A DNA stretch of 64,000 nucleotides from Gemmatimonadaceae bacterium (GTDB taxonomy: Bacteria > Gemmatimonadota > Gemmatimonadetes > Gemmatimonadales > Gemmatimonadaceae): NCBI GenBank assembly GCA_013697785.1, contig JACCWE010000156.1, positions 1-64,000 of the forward strand, in the 5' to 3' direction. The notes beneath the pieces are model-generated. The model was not told the DNA's origin. It worked only from the letters and a program-made list of their open reading frames with translations, and did not search any database. Below are positions 8,511 to 18,113 of this stretch, piece by piece; positions within the stretch are counted from its first letter, which is position 1, and every line of letters starts with the position of its first letter. The translations under genes and the position numbers were made by a program.

Positions 8511-9967
8511 CTCTTCGCCGGCGCGATGTCCACGTGGATGCCGCGCCACTTGCCCTGATTGAAGCGCCACACGCTGAGCAGGCATCGAGTCGCGTGGCCG
8601 ATCAGGATCGCGATCCAGATGTGAATCGGCTGTAGCGTCCCCGTGTGGCGAATCGTGAAGCAGATGCCGAGCGGGATGATCACCTGCGAGACGATCGAGA
8701 TGTAGAGCGGGCTCTTGGTGTCGCCGGTTCCCTGCAGCGCTCCGGTGTAGGTGAGCGCGACCGAGATGAACAACCCCGAGAAGCTGAGCACCCGTAGCAG
8801 CTGCGTGCCGAGCTCGATCACTGCAGGCTCGTGCATCCCGAACACGGCCAGGAGCTGGCGCGGGAAGAAGAAAAAGAAGAAGCCGATGAAGGCGGCGCTC
8901 ATGACGGCGACGCGCGCCGCGATGTGTACGGACTGAATCGCGCGCTCGGGCTTGCCGGCGCCGAGGTTCTGTCCGGCCATGGCGGACGATGCGCCCATGA
9001 GTCCCATCGACGTCCACGTGATGAGCGAGAAGAGCTCCGAGTACGAGACGGTGAACACCGCCTGCGCGACGGCGCTCTGCGCGAGTGAGCCGATGAACGA
9101 AAGCATCAGCACACCGCCGACGTTCATCGCGATCCCCTGGATGCCAGTGGGGAGACCGAATTTGAACAGCGATTTGATGACAGCCCAGTCAGGACCCCAG
9201 CCGAGTCCGCGCGGGAACTGCACGACCCATCCGCCCTTCCACAGCTTGTAGAGCGAGTAGATCCCGATGATGCCGGTTGCCGAGACGGTGCCCATCGCTG
9301 CGCCGGTGGTGCCGTAGGCGGGAATCGGGCCAAGCCCGCGGATGAGCACCACGTTGAAGACGATGTTGAGCGCGGTCATCGTCAGCCCGAGGATCATCGG
9401 CGTGCGCGCGTCGCCGGCGGAACGGAGAGCGCCGCTCAGCATGAAGAAGAGGAGCAGCCCGGTGCTGAAAGTGAACATGATGCGAAGGAACGGGAGCGCC
9501 TGCACCTTCACCTCGGGCGCGGCGTTCACCATGTCGAGCAGCGGCGATGCCAGGAAGAGACCGACGGGCGCCATCACGAAGAGCGAGAGGCCGATCGCCG
9601 TGAGGAAGGCCTGGTACACCGTGCGATTTACCTTCGCCTCCTCTCCCGCGCCCGCGAAGCGCGAGACGAGCACGCTCATCCCCGTGAACAGCGAGGAGAT
9701 GAACACGATGACCATGATGAAGATCTGATAGGAGACGCCGATCGCTGCGTTGCCTACGAAGCCGACGAGATGGCCGACCAGGATGTGGTCGATGATGCCC
9801 TGAAGCCCGCCGATGATGTTGGTGAGCATCGTCGGCCACGCGAGCTTCCAGACCGCGGGGCCAAGTGGACCGTCGACGATCGAGCGGTCGTATTTGCGCG
9901 CGGGGCGCGCGGCGAGCGCTTTGTCGTCCGATGCGGCCTGCGGCGCCGGGGCGGCGATGTCAGTCAA
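8507..9967 (-). CDS. MATE-family multidrug efflux transporter
   Basis: 486 residues, about twelve membrane segments in two homologous halves: the first starts GPLGPAVWKLAWPTMLTN, the second near FKFGLPTGIQGIAMNV. MATE proteins export cationic or amphipathic compounds using Na+ or H+ gradients across the inner membrane. The only in-frame start before the first helix is TTG 9967, without a convincing ribosome-binding site. It stands alone and converges on the response regulator gene. Confidence 0.9.
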   Translation of the reverse strand: MTDIAAPAPQAASDDKALAARPARKYDRSIVDGPLGPAVWKLAWPTMLTNIIGGLQGIIDHILVGHLVGFVGNAAIGVSYQIFIMVIVFISSLFTGMSVLVSRFAGAGEEAKVNRTVYQAFLTAIGLSLFVMAPVGLFLASPLLDMVNAAPEVKVQALPFLRIMFTFSTGLLLFFMLSGALRSAGDARTPMILGLTMTALNIVFNVVLIRGLGPIPAYGTTGAAMGTVSATGIIGIYSLYKLWKGGWVVQFPRGLGWGPDWAVIKSLFKFGLPTGIQGIAMNVGGVLMLSFIGSLAQSAVAQAVFTVSYSELFSLITWTSMGLMGASSAMAGQNLGAGKPERAIQSVHIAARVAVMSAAFIGFFFFFFPRQLLAVFGMHEPAVIELGTQLLRVLSFSGLFISVALTYTGALQGTGDTKSPLYISIVSQVIIPLGICFTIRHTGTLQPIHIWIAILIGHATRCLLSVWRFNQGKWRGIHVDIAPAKS

Positions 9968-10057
9968 GAGGCGGAGCGGAGATGGACGTACACGGGACGA
10001 AAGATAGGTGGACGTGCAAACGGCGCCATGTATACGTGCTCTCGAATCACGTGCGGA

Positions 10058-11269
10058 TCAGTCGTCGACTGCCTGATACACCGTGGTCGCGAAGTCTGCG
10101 GAGACCCGAGTTCCGGCCGGTGAGGTCCACATCGCCTGGGTCATCAGAATTCTGACCATCCCCTCGCGCGGATCGCAATACCAGCTGGTGCCCAATCCGC
10201 CATCCCATCCGAAGGTTCCGACGGTGCCGAAATAGTCGCTCGTTTGCGTGACGACGGACATTCCGAAGCCCCACCCGTGCGTCGCGAAGTAGCTGCCCTG
10301 ACTGCCCCACGGTGGCTTCTGCTCAGCGGTGAGATGATCGTTCGTCATCAGCTCGACCGTGGGGCGCGAGAGAATCCGCATGGCGCCGCGTGCGCCGTGG
10401 CCGAGCATCATCTCGCCGAGTGCGAGGAGATCATCGACGGTGGAGACGAGCCCCGCGGCGCCGGCGGGGAATGACGGCGGCGAGCTCCACTGCCCATCCG
10501 TGGGGCCATCGAACAGCGAGAGCGTTCCGGTGGCCGGGTCCGGAATGTAGGCAGTGGTAAAACGGTGCTGCTTGTTTTTCGGAACGAAGAACGCCGTGTC
10601 GAACATGCCCAGCGGCTCGAACACGCGCTCGGACAGAAAATCCGGGAGCGACATCCCGGACGCGCGCGCGATGAGGACGCCCAGCACATCGAGGCTGGTG
10701 TTGTACATCCACTGCTCGCCCGGTTGATGCATCAGCGGGAGTGTTCCGAAGCGGCGCATCCATTCATCGGGTGGCGGGCAGACCATCGGATTCGGGGCCC
10801 CCTGCCCGAGCGCGAGCGCATCGGTGGCGCGCTGAATCGGCGTCGAGCCAGGCGCGCGCATGACGATACCGAAGCCCATGCGGGAAGTGAGGAGATCGCG
10901 CAGGGTGATCGCGCGCTTCGCGGGTACCGTGTCGTCGAGCTCCGACTCGAGGCGCACGAGCACGCGTCGATTCACGAGCTCGGGGAGAAGGTCATCGGCT
11001 GGCTCGTCGAGGCGGAGCTTGCACTCCTCGACGAGAATCATCGCGGCGACTGCGGTGACCGGCTTGGTCATGGAGGAGATGCGGAAGATCGAATCGCGCG
11101 CCATCGGCGCGGCGCCGCCGAGCGCCAGGGAGCCGACGGCGTCGACGTGGACATCGCCGCGGCGGGCGACGAGCGTGACCGCGCCGGGGATCTCACCGCG
11201 CTCGACGTAGCCGGCCATGATGGTGTGCATGCGAGCGAGTCGTGATTCGGAGATGCCGCTTGTGCTCAA
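10058..11269 (-). CDS. Class C beta-lactamase-fold serine hydrolase
   Basis: 403 residues. Penicillin-binding fold motifs: SxxK as S66-M-T-K69, a Tyr-Asn pair in QWMYNTSLD as the second motif, and HGWGFG near the C-terminus as the third. Such proteins are usually esterases, D-amino-acid peptidases or amidases rather than true beta-lactamases. No signal peptide is evident, so it is probably cytoplasmic. The start is TTG 11269, 3 nt after the SRPBCC gene, as the third gene of an ArsR-led operon. Confidence 0.85.
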   Translation of the reverse strand: MSTSGISESRLARMHTIMAGYVERGEIPGAVTLVARRGDVHVDAVGSLALGGAAPMARDSIFRISSMTKPVTAVAAMILVEECKLRLDEPADDLLPELVNRRVLVRLESELDDTVPAKRAITLRDLLTSRMGFGIVMRAPGSTPIQRATDALALGQGAPNPMVCPPPDEWMRRFGTLPLMHQPGEQWMYNTSLDVLGVLIARASGMSLPDFLSERVFEPLGMFDTAFFVPKNKQHRFTTAYIPDPATGTLSLFDGPTDGQWSSPPSFPAGAAGLVSTVDDLLALGEMMLGHGARGAMRILSRPTVELMTNDHLTAEQKPPWGSQGSYFATHGWGFGMSVVTQTSDYFGTVGTFGWDGGLGTSWYCDPREGMVRILMTQAMWTSPAGTRVSADFATTVYQAVDD

Positions 11270-11272
11270 TCG

Positions 11273-11785
11273 CTACTCGGCTTCGTCGAGCGTGGCGACG
11301 TAGTCGTCGAGCTTGTCGAAAGCGCTGTTCCAGCCGCCATCGTGGCCATCGCGCTCGCTCTCCGAGGTGAAGCCGCTCTGCGTGAAGGTCAACCTTGTCT
11401 TCTCACCGAGATCGGCGAAGTCGAGCGTGACGAGTGTCTCCTTGCCGGGCATTCCATCGCTGCCTTCCTCCCACGCGAAGGTGTAGGAGACGCGTTCGGG
11501 CGGGGTGACCTCCCTGAACACACCACCCTGCCAGAGATCCTTCTGCGTGTGCGGATTGTCTTTGTCGGGGTGGAGCATGCCGCGCCAGCTGCCGCCGACG
11601 CGTGCATCCTGCGTGAAATTCATCGGCGTGAAGCCACGCGGCCCCATCCAGTTCATCAGATGCTCGGGCTCGGTAAAGAGCTTCCAGACGAGATCGCGCG
11701 GCGCGTTGAAGGTACGCGTGATGGTGAGCTCGAAGTTCTTGGAGTCGGGGTTAGCGCTTGCGGCGCTTTTTGTGTTTGCTGGCAT
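11273..11785 (-). CDS. SRPBCC (AHSA1-like) domain protein
   Basis: 170 residues of the START/Bet v1-like fold: an N-terminal ITRTFNAPRDLVWKLFTEPEH strand-helix segment and the closing GGWNSAFDKLDDYV helix. Such domains bind hydrophobic ligands; in the AHSA1 branch they are often encoded next to an ArsR regulator. ATG 11785 has a strong AGGAG upstream and lies within the 3' end of the regulator gene (35-bp overlap), indicating translational coupling. Ligand unknown. Confidence 0.85.
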   Translation of the reverse strand: MPANTKSAASANPDSKNFELTITRTFNAPRDLVWKLFTEPEHLMNWMGPRGFTPMNFTQDARVGGSWRGMLHPDKDNPHTQKDLWQGGVFREVTPPERVSYTFAWEEGSDGMPGKETLVTLDFADLGEKTRLTFTQSGFTSESERDGHDGGWNSAFDKLDDYVATLDEAE

Positions 11786-12119
11786 GCGTCTTCTCCTGGC
11801 GCTGGAGTTCTACGATGTATTCGTCGAGTCGATCGAAGGAGTCGTCCCAGAACCGCCGGTATTTCTCGATCCATCCGGAAGCTTTCTCGAGCGGCGCGGC
11901 CTCGAGCTTGGCGGGACGCCATTGCGCGTCGCGTCCGCGAGAGATGAGGCCCGCATGCTCCAACACCTTGAGATGCCGGGAGACGGCAGGCAAGCTGATA
12001 TCGAAGGGCTTGGCGAGCTCGTTGACGGTGGTCTCACCGGACGCGAGCCGCGAAAGGATGGCGCGGCGCGTGGGATCGGCGAGGGCGGCGAAGGTGGTGC
12101 TGAGGTGGTCGATGGGCAT
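11751..12119 (-). CDS. ArsR-family winged-helix repressor
   Basis: 122 residues. The winged helix is visible from LADPTRRAILSRLASGETTVNELA through the recognition helix SLPAVSRHLKVLEHAGLI to the wing RDAQWRPAKLE. There are no metal-binding cysteines, so it is not a metal sensor of the ArsR/SmtB type; it resembles the group paired with SRPBCC proteins. It overlaps that gene and probably represses the ArsR-SRPBCC-hydrolase operon through the palindrome at 12144-12157. Confidence 0.85.
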   Translation of the reverse strand: MPIDHLSTTFAALADPTRRAILSRLASGETTVNELAKPFDISLPAVSRHLKVLEHAGLISRGRDAQWRPAKLEAAPLEKASGWIEKYRRFWDDSFDRLDEYIVELQRQEKTHASKHKKRRKR

Positions 12120-12141
12120 CGACTAGTTAACTTTTTGCTTA

Positions 12142-12170
12142 AATAACATATATGTTAAATACAATGCCAA
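12142..12170 (-). promoter_or_regulatory. Promoter with embedded palindromic operator for the ArsR operon
   Basis: On the minus strand TTGGCA (12170-12165) and GTTATT (12147-12142) are 17 nt apart, a fair sigma-70 spacing. A perfect 14-bp palindrome, taacatatatgtta (12144-12157), overlaps the -10 side, where a repressor site is expected. The stretch is strikingly AT-rich against its surroundings. Binding by the adjacent ArsR protein is inferred. Confidence 0.55.
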
Positions 12171-12213
12171 CCGCGTGAACGCAAGAGGCTGTTGCTCCGG
12201 TCGGCATGCAGAG

Positions 12214-14946
12214 CTACCCCGTCGTCCCGAATCCCGCCGCGATGCAGTTGATCGACAGCAGCAGCGCCGCCAGATCATCCTCCCGTTCCGCCTTCCCCTC
12301 CGCCGGCCCGCGCACGCGACGCAGCAGCTCGATCTGCTGATAGTGCGCGCGCTCGAGCATCCCGAGCCGCCTCGTCATGCGCCTGCGGAACTGCGGGAAG
12401 CGCTCGGCCAGCGCCTTCTCGCCCGTGAGATGCAGCACCGCCGTCATCGTGCGCTCGTACTCCGCCTCGATCAGCGCCAGCACTCCCGCGCGCGCGAGCT
12501 CGTTCGGCACCAGCCCCGCATAGGCGCGCACGAGCGAGAGGTCGACCTGTGCCAGCGTCTTCTCCACCTCGTCGATGATCAAGCGGAAGATCGGCGTCTC
12601 GGCGAACATCCGCCGCAGCATCGCCTCACCCCTCTCGCCGCGCACCGCGAGAAACGACGAGAGCGCGCTCCCCACTCCGTACCATCCCGGCACGAGATGC
12701 CTGTTCTGCGTCCACGCGAACACCCACGGGATCGCGCGCAAATCGCTCAGCGATCGCGTCCCGCCACGACGCGCCGGGCGCGATCCAATGTTCAGCAGCT
12801 GCAGCTCCTCGAGCGGTGTCGCCGCAGTGTAGTACTCGATCAAGCCCGAATGCTGAATGAGTCCGCGATACGCCGCGTACGCCGCGCCGCTCAACGCCTC
12901 CATCGCCTCCTCGAGCCCGGGTACTGGCACGGCCTCATCGCTCGGCAGCGAATACTCCAGCACGCTCGACGCGAGGAGCTCGAGCTGGTACAGCGCCGCG
13001 TTCTGGTATCCGAACTTGAACGAGACGACCTCGCCCTGCTCCGTCGTGCGCATTCGCCCACGAATCGTCCCTGGTGGCTGCGCAGCGATCGCCCGATGTG
13101 TCGGCGCGCCACCTCGGCTCACCGAGCCGCCGCGGCCATGGAAGAACGAGAGCTCGACGCCACTCTCCTGCGCCGTGCGAGCGAGCTTCTTCTGCGCCTG
13201 GTACAGCTCCCAGTTCGAGGTGAGAAAGCCGCCGTCCTTGTTCGAGTCCGAATAGCCGATCATCACTTCCTGCACGCCGCCCTGCGCTCGCACGCTCCGC
13301 TTCACCACGGGCACCGAAAACAGCTCGCGCATGATCGCCGGCGCGCGCCGCAGATCCTCGATCGTCTCGAACAGCGGCACGATCGGCAGCGTACAGCTCT
13401 CGACGCCCGCTGCATCGTGAAACAGCCCCGCCTCTTTCGCGAGCAGATACACGTTGAGCACGTCCGCCGCGCTCTGTGTGTTGCTGATGATCAGGCTCCC
13501 GAACGCTCGCCGGTCGATGCTCCCACGCATCTCCTTCACGAGCGCGAACATTCCGAACGTCTCCTCGCCCGCGGGCGTCGTCACTCCGCCCTCGCCCTGC
13601 TGGAGCGGACGTGCGAGCGCATCGCGCACCCACGACACTCCGTCAACCGCACCGCGCGCCGCCCGAATCTCCTCCACCGCCGCATTGAACGACCCCGAAC
13701 CCTGACGCAGATCGAGCCGCACGGTCGAGAAGCGGAATGCCTCCACCTCTCTCCGCACCGGCACTACCGTCGCCCGGGCGATCGCCCCGCACTCCGCATC
13801 GATGAGCGCCTTCTCGAGTGTCTTGAGATCCGCGATCAGATCATCGGCCGATGCATACGCCGGCGCCGTCAGCCCCTCGCCGCCGCGCTTTCGATGGCTC
13901 TCGTCCACCGTCGCCGCGAGGCGGCGCTGCACGACGCTCAGCCACTGGCGGCAGAGCTCTCCGGGGTTTCTCGACGCAAGCTTCTCGCCGTCGTTGCTCG
14001 CCTCGAGTGCCGAAGCCAGCGCCTTCCGGAACTCCGGCGAAAAATTCGCCGATCGCTCCGATATGCTCAGTGCACGCGACAGCTCGGCAACTCTCCGCTG
14101 ATACCGATGCAGACACTTCGCGCGATACTCGCGCAGCGCGTGTCGCGTGACCTCGTTCGTGACGTTCGGATTTCCATCGCGGTCGCCGCCCACCCACGAG
14201 CCGAACTGCACGAAGTTCGGCAAGTCGAAGTGCTCGCCCGGATATGCATCCGCGAGCGCCAGCGTCAGCGAATCGTGGAGCAGCCACACGAGCGAGAACA
14301 ACGTCGTGTCGAAGAAGTGGAGCGCCCATGCGACTTCCTGCGCGACGGTCGGCTTCTCGAGCTTGAGCTCTCCCGTCATCCACAGCAGATCGAGCTCCGT
14401 CCGCAGCTCCTCGCCGAGCATCGCGCGGTCGCGTGGCGTGAGCTGCGCGCCATCGAGCTTCACGAGTATCGCGTAGATGCCGCGCAGCTTCTCGAGCACG
14501 GTCACGCGCTTCGCTTCCGTCGGATGCGCCGTGATCGTGGGGATCACACGGAAGGTGCGGAGGATCTCGCGCACGGTGTCCGCCGGAACGCCGAGCTGCT
14601 TCCAGTCGGCAATCACCTTGGCGAACGTCCCCGTCAGCGAATCGAAGCCTCGCTCGCGCTCCACGCGCTGCCGCGCATCCATCGCGTCGTGCAGCTCGGC
14701 GATGGGGAGAATCTGCGACAGGAGCCCCACCGTCTGCAGCGAGCGCGCGATCGACTCACCCGAGCTGTCGTCGCCGAGCCTCCCACCCGCGAGCGCCGCA
14801 ACCGACTCTGGTGCGCGCAGCATCACCACCTGCCGCAGCATCTCCACGAGCAGCCGCTCGGCGCCGGACTCCGGCGTCGGTAGCTCCATCGCCGTCGCCC
14901 CAACCGGAACCGCCGGCGGTGCGCGGAAGTGCGCGCGAGTTGCCAC
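12214..14946 (-). CDS. ppc: Phosphoenolpyruvate carboxylase
   Basis: 910 residues, full length. It adds bicarbonate to PEP to give oxaloacetate. Catalytic signatures: TAHPTEAKR, the GYSDSNKDGG loop and FFHGRGGSVSRGG. The invariant C-terminal QNTG reads GTTG here. It starts at GTG 14946, 5 nt after the hydroxypyruvate reductase stop, as the last gene of the serine-cycle operon, where it regenerates the C4 acid that malate thiokinase and malyl-CoA lyase split. Identity is certain; pathway assignment rests on the neighbours. Confidence 0.97.
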   Translation of the reverse strand: MATRAHFRAPPAVPVGATAMELPTPESGAERLLVEMLRQVVMLRAPESVAALAGGRLGDDSSGESIARSLQTVGLLSQILPIAELHDAMDARQRVERERGFDSLTGTFAKVIADWKQLGVPADTVREILRTFRVIPTITAHPTEAKRVTVLEKLRGIYAILVKLDGAQLTPRDRAMLGEELRTELDLLWMTGELKLEKPTVAQEVAWALHFFDTTLFSLVWLLHDSLTLALADAYPGEHFDLPNFVQFGSWVGGDRDGNPNVTNEVTRHALREYRAKCLHRYQRRVAELSRALSISERSANFSPEFRKALASALEASNDGEKLASRNPGELCRQWLSVVQRRLAATVDESHRKRGGEGLTAPAYASADDLIADLKTLEKALIDAECGAIARATVVPVRREVEAFRFSTVRLDLRQGSGSFNAAVEEIRAARGAVDGVSWVRDALARPLQQGEGGVTTPAGEETFGMFALVKEMRGSIDRRAFGSLIISNTQSAADVLNVYLLAKEAGLFHDAAGVESCTLPIVPLFETIEDLRRAPAIMRELFSVPVVKRSVRAQGGVQEVMIGYSDSNKDGGFLTSNWELYQAQKKLARTAQESGVELSFFHGRGGSVSRGGAPTHRAIAAQPPGTIRGRMRTTEQGEVVSFKFGYQNAALYQLELLASSVLEYSLPSDEAVPVPGLEEAMEALSGAAYAAYRGLIQHSGLIEYYTAATPLEELQLLNIGSRPARRGGTRSLSDLRAIPWVFAWTQNRHLVPGWYGVGSALSSFLAVRGERGEAMLRRMFAETPIFRLIIDEVEKTLAQVDLSLVRAYAGLVPNELARAGVLALIEAEYERTMTAVLHLTGEKALAERFPQFRRRMTRRLGMLERAHYQQIELLRRVRGPAEGKAEREDDLAALLLSINCIAAGFGTTG

Positions 14947-14951
14947 TTCGG

Positions 14952-15923
14952 TCAGGCGACGCGGTCGCGCGGCGCCGTGCCTCCGAAGAAGGCCTCGAGA
15001 TTGTCGATCGCGCGCATTCCCATCGCCACGCGCGTCTCGGTCGTCGCGCTCCCGAGGTGCGGAAGCAGCACGACGTTCTCCATCGCGATCAGCTTCGCCG
15101 GCACTGTGGGCTCCTTCTCGAACACGTCGAGCCCTGCGCCGCCGATGGCCCCCGACTCGAGCGCAGATATCAGATCGAGCTCGTTCACCACATCCCCGCG
15201 CGCGGTGTTGATGAGAATCGATCCCTGCTTCATCTGCGCGAAGCGTGCGGCATTCATCAAGTGCCTGGTCTCTGGCGTCGCCGGGCAGTGGAGCGACACG
15301 AAGTCGCTCTCACGCAGCACGGCCTCGATGCTCTCCCTTCGCTCGGCGCCGAGTGCGTTCGCGCCGGCATCGCTGAGCGGATACGGATCGTGGTAGATGA
15401 TCTTCATCCCGAAGCCGAGATGCGCGCGCCGGGCCACTGCGCGTCCGATGCGGCCGATGCCGATGAGGCCGAGCGTCTTGCCGTTCACCTGCGTCGCGAG
15501 CATGTGCGTGGGACGCCACCCGGTCCACTTGCCGCCGCGCAGCTCGCGCTCTCCTTCACCCGCGCGTCGCGCAGTCATCAACATCAAGGTGAGAGCGAGA
15601 TCGGCGGTGTCTTCCGTGAGCACGTCAGGGGTGTTCGTCACGACGATGCCATTCGCCTTGGCGGCGACGACATCGATGTTGTTGTAACCGACTCCATAGT
15701 TCGCGACGATCTTCGCCTTGCGTCCCGGCGTCGCGAGCAGCTCCGCCGTGATCTTGTCGGCGACGCACGGGAGCAGTCCGTCGACCTCGCGCATCGCGCG
15801 TGCGAGGGCCGCCGCATCGAGCGGCACGTCGTTCGCATTCAGCTCGACGTCGAACAGTTTCCTCGCGCGCTCCTCCGCCGCTGCCGGGAGCTTGCGCGTG
15901 ATTACGACCTTTGGCTTGGCCAT
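14952..15923 (-). CDS. Hydroxypyruvate/glyoxylate reductase (D-2-hydroxyacid dehydrogenase)
   Basis: 323 residues from ATG 15923; an open extension upstream lies wholly inside the preceding gene. Rossmann motif GLIGIGRIGRAVARRAH, then the catalytic arginine in NTARGDVV, glutamate in LDVFEKEP and histidine in LPHLGSAT. In the serine cycle it reduces hydroxypyruvate to D-glycerate with NAD(P)H. It begins 1 nt after the malate thiokinase alpha-subunit stop. D-glycerate dehydrogenase is equivalent; specificity follows from the operon rather than from residues. Confidence 0.9.
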   Translation of the reverse strand: MAKPKVVITRKLPAAAEERARKLFDVELNANDVPLDAAALARAMREVDGLLPCVADKITAELLATPGRKAKIVANYGVGYNNIDVVAAKANGIVVTNTPDVLTEDTADLALTLMLMTARRAGEGERELRGGKWTGWRPTHMLATQVNGKTLGLIGIGRIGRAVARRAHLGFGMKIIYHDPYPLSDAGANALGAERRESIEAVLRESDFVSLHCPATPETRHLMNAARFAQMKQGSILINTARGDVVNELDLISALESGAIGGAGLDVFEKEPTVPAKLIAMENVVLLPHLGSATTETRVAMGMRAIDNLEAFFGGTAPRDRVA

Positions 15924-15924
15924 C

Positions 15925-16833
15925 TCAGGCGAGCACGGGCCGGCGCGCCGGCTTCGAGAGTGCCTGCTGCATTGCAGTGCCCAGCTCCGCAGGGCTCCCC
16001 GCCACCGTGAGCCCCGAGTTGCGCATGATCTCCGCCTTCTCGAGCGCGCTGTCTCCGAATGCGGAGATGATCGCGCCTGCGTGTCCCATGCGCCTGCCGC
16101 GCGGCGCCGAGAGTCCGGCGACGTACCCGACGATCGGCTTGGACATGTTGTCGCGCGCCCACAACGAGGCTTCGGCTTCCTGCGGGCCTCCGATCTCGCC
16201 AATCATCATCACGGCGTCCGTCTCGTCGTCGCTCTCGAAGCGCTTGAGCATATCGACGAACGAGCTGCCGTTGATCGGATCGCCGCCGATGCCGACGCTC
16301 GTGCTCACGCCGATACCGAGCGCCTGCATCTGCGACGCCGCCTCGTAGCCGAGCGTTCCCGAGCGCGACACGATGCCCACGCGGCCCTTCGTGTAGATAC
16401 TGCCGGGCATGATGCCGATCATGGCCTTGCCCGGCGAGATGACGCCAGCGCAGTTCGGACCGATGAGCGTCGGTCGAGTGTCGAGTGGATAGCGGAGCAT
16501 GTAGCGCTTCACGCGCATCATGTCCTGCGCGGGAATGCCGTCGGTGATGCAGACGATGAGCTCCATTCCTGCATCGGCAGCTTCCATAATGGCGTCGGCA
16601 CAGAACGGTGCCGGCACGAAGATACCACTCGCCGTCGCGCCCGTCGCCTTCACCGCCTCCTTCACGGTGTCGAACACCGGGAGATTCAGATGTCTGGCGC
16701 CGCCTTTCCCCGGCGTTACACCGGCGACGATGTTCGTGCCGTATTCGATCGCTTCCTTCGCGTGGAAGCTCGCCTTGTCGCCCGTGAATCCCTGAAAGAG
16801 AATCCGGGTTTTTTCATTGACGAGAATGCTCAC
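15925..16833 (-). CDS. mtkB: Malate-CoA ligase (malate thiokinase), alpha subunit
   Basis: 302 residues. With MtkA it converts malate, CoA and ATP to malyl-CoA. The N-terminus ([19 protein letters not shown]) and [15 protein letters not shown] closely resemble Methylobacterium MtkB as I recall it. The phospho-histidine lies in [11 protein letters not shown]. The start is GTG 16833, overlapping the mtkA stop (GTGA); the frame remains open further upstream inside mtkA. Succinyl-CoA synthetase is the paralogous alternative, but the neighbouring malyl-CoA lyase favours malate. Confidence 0.9.
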   Translation of the reverse strand: MSILVNEKTRILFQGFTGDKASFHAKEAIEYGTNIVAGVTPGKGGARHLNLPVFDTVKEAVKATGATASGIFVPAPFCADAIMEAADAGMELIVCITDGIPAQDMMRVKRYMLRYPLDTRPTLIGPNCAGVISPGKAMIGIMPGSIYTKGRVGIVSRSGTLGYEAASQMQALGIGVSTSVGIGGDPINGSSFVDMLKRFESDDETDAVMMIGEIGGPQEAEASLWARDNMSKPIVGYVAGLSAPRGRRMGHAGAIISAFGDSALEKAEIMRNSGLTVAGSPAELGTAMQQALSKPARRPVLA

Positions 16834-18029
16834 GAAACCTTCTCCCTGGCGGGACGGCCAACGGGTGTATTGGTGAGGGCCGCGACCGCCTTCTCCGCGG
16901 CATCGGCCAACGTGTCCGCCGTGATGATCTGCAATCCGCTGTCGCGCAGAATCGCGCGTCCCTGCTCGACGTTCGTTCCCGCGAGTCGCGCGACGATCGG
17001 CACCGGTACGTTCACATCCTTCGCCGCTTGAATGATTCCCTCGGCCACCCAATCGCAGCGATTGATGCCAGCGAAAATGTTCACGAGCACGCAGCGCACG
17101 CGCGGATCGGAGAGCACCAGACGAAAGGCGGCGGCAACACGCTCCGGAGAGGCTCCACCGCCGATATCGAGAAAGTTCGCCGGCTCGCCGCCCGCGTGCG
17201 TGATCATGTCCATCGTCGCCATGGCCAGTCCGGCGCCATTCACGATGCAGCCGATGGAGCCTTCGAGGGCGATGTAATTGAGCCCGTGCTTCGCGGCCTC
17301 CGCATCGCGCGGATCTTCTTCCGCGTAATCGCGCAGCTCGGCGACCGCGGCGCGGCGGAAGAGGGCGTTGTCGTCGAACTGCATCTTCGCATCGAGCGCG
17401 AGCACCTGGCCGCTCTCCGTGATCGCGAGCGGGTTGATCTCGACCATCGTCGCATCGAGGTCGCGGAACGCGCGATACGCGCCCAGGATCGCCTTCACCG
17501 CCTGATTCATCTCGGACGAGCTGAGCCCGAGTCCGAATGACAGCTCGCGCGCCTGAAACGGCTGCATGCCGACGGCTGGCTCGATCACCTCGCGCAGGAT
17601 CGTCTCCGGCGAGCGCGCCGCGATTTCCTCGATCTCCATTCCACCTTCAGGCGCAGCGACCACGCACACACGCTCGGATCTGCGATCGAGCACGAGCCCG
17701 ATGTACAGCTCGCGTCTGATCGGCACCGCGGCCTCGACGTAGAGGCGGTGCACGATCTTTCCGGCGGGCCCGGTCTGATGCGTGACGAGCTTCTTACCGA
17801 GCAACTCGATCGCCGCCGCGCGAACCTCTTCGGGTGTCGTGCACAGCTTGATGCCGCCGGCCTTGCCGCGCGCGCCCGAGTGGATTTGCGCCTTCACGAC
17901 CCAGCGTCCACCGCCGATCTCTTCGGCCCTATAAACCGCCTGATCGGGAGTGTAGACGACGCCCCCCTTCGGCACAGCGACGCCAAAGCCGGCCAGCAAC
18001 TCTTTCGCCTGATATTCGTGAATGTCCAT
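16830..18029 (-). CDS. mtkA: Malate-CoA ligase (malate thiokinase), beta subunit
   Basis: 399 residues. ATP-grasp subunit, N-terminus [20 protein letters not shown], then [28 protein letters not shown] and the CoA-ligase segment [27 protein letters not shown] and [13 protein letters not shown]. The last, with NRCDWVAEG rather than the usual succinyl-CoA synthetase sequence, matches malate thiokinase. It overlaps mtkB by 4 nt and lies 84 nt after the malyl-CoA lyase stop. Confidence 0.92.
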   Translation of the reverse strand: MDIHEYQAKELLAGFGVAVPKGGVVYTPDQAVYRAEEIGGGRWVVKAQIHSGARGKAGGIKLCTTPEEVRAAAIELLGKKLVTHQTGPAGKIVHRLYVEAAVPIRRELYIGLVLDRRSERVCVVAAPEGGMEIEEIAARSPETILREVIEPAVGMQPFQARELSFGLGLSSSEMNQAVKAILGAYRAFRDLDATMVEINPLAITESGQVLALDAKMQFDDNALFRRAAVAELRDYAEEDPRDAEAAKHGLNYIALEGSIGCIVNGAGLAMATMDMITHAGGEPANFLDIGGGASPERVAAAFRLVLSDPRVRCVLVNIFAGINRCDWVAEGIIQAAKDVNVPVPIVARLAGTNVEQGRAILRDSGLQIITADTLADAAEKAVAALTNTPVGRPAREKVS

Positions 18030-18113
18030 TGACGGCTCGGTGTGGGTGTCAGCCCGACGAAGTGGAAATACGGAGCCGGTCCGCGATCATCGCGCGAAGA
18101 ACGGCTGGCGTGC

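Noticed and set aside
12175-14883. A 902-codon plus-strand open frame opposite ppc
   Set aside because: It mirrors the third-position GC bias of ppc, is Arg/His/Leu-rich without any domain, and ppc on the other strand is certain.
16834-17052. Longer malate thiokinase alpha subunit reaching upstream
   Set aside because: The extension is inside mtkA and lacks family similarity; GTG 16833 matches the known N-terminus and the GTGA overlap.
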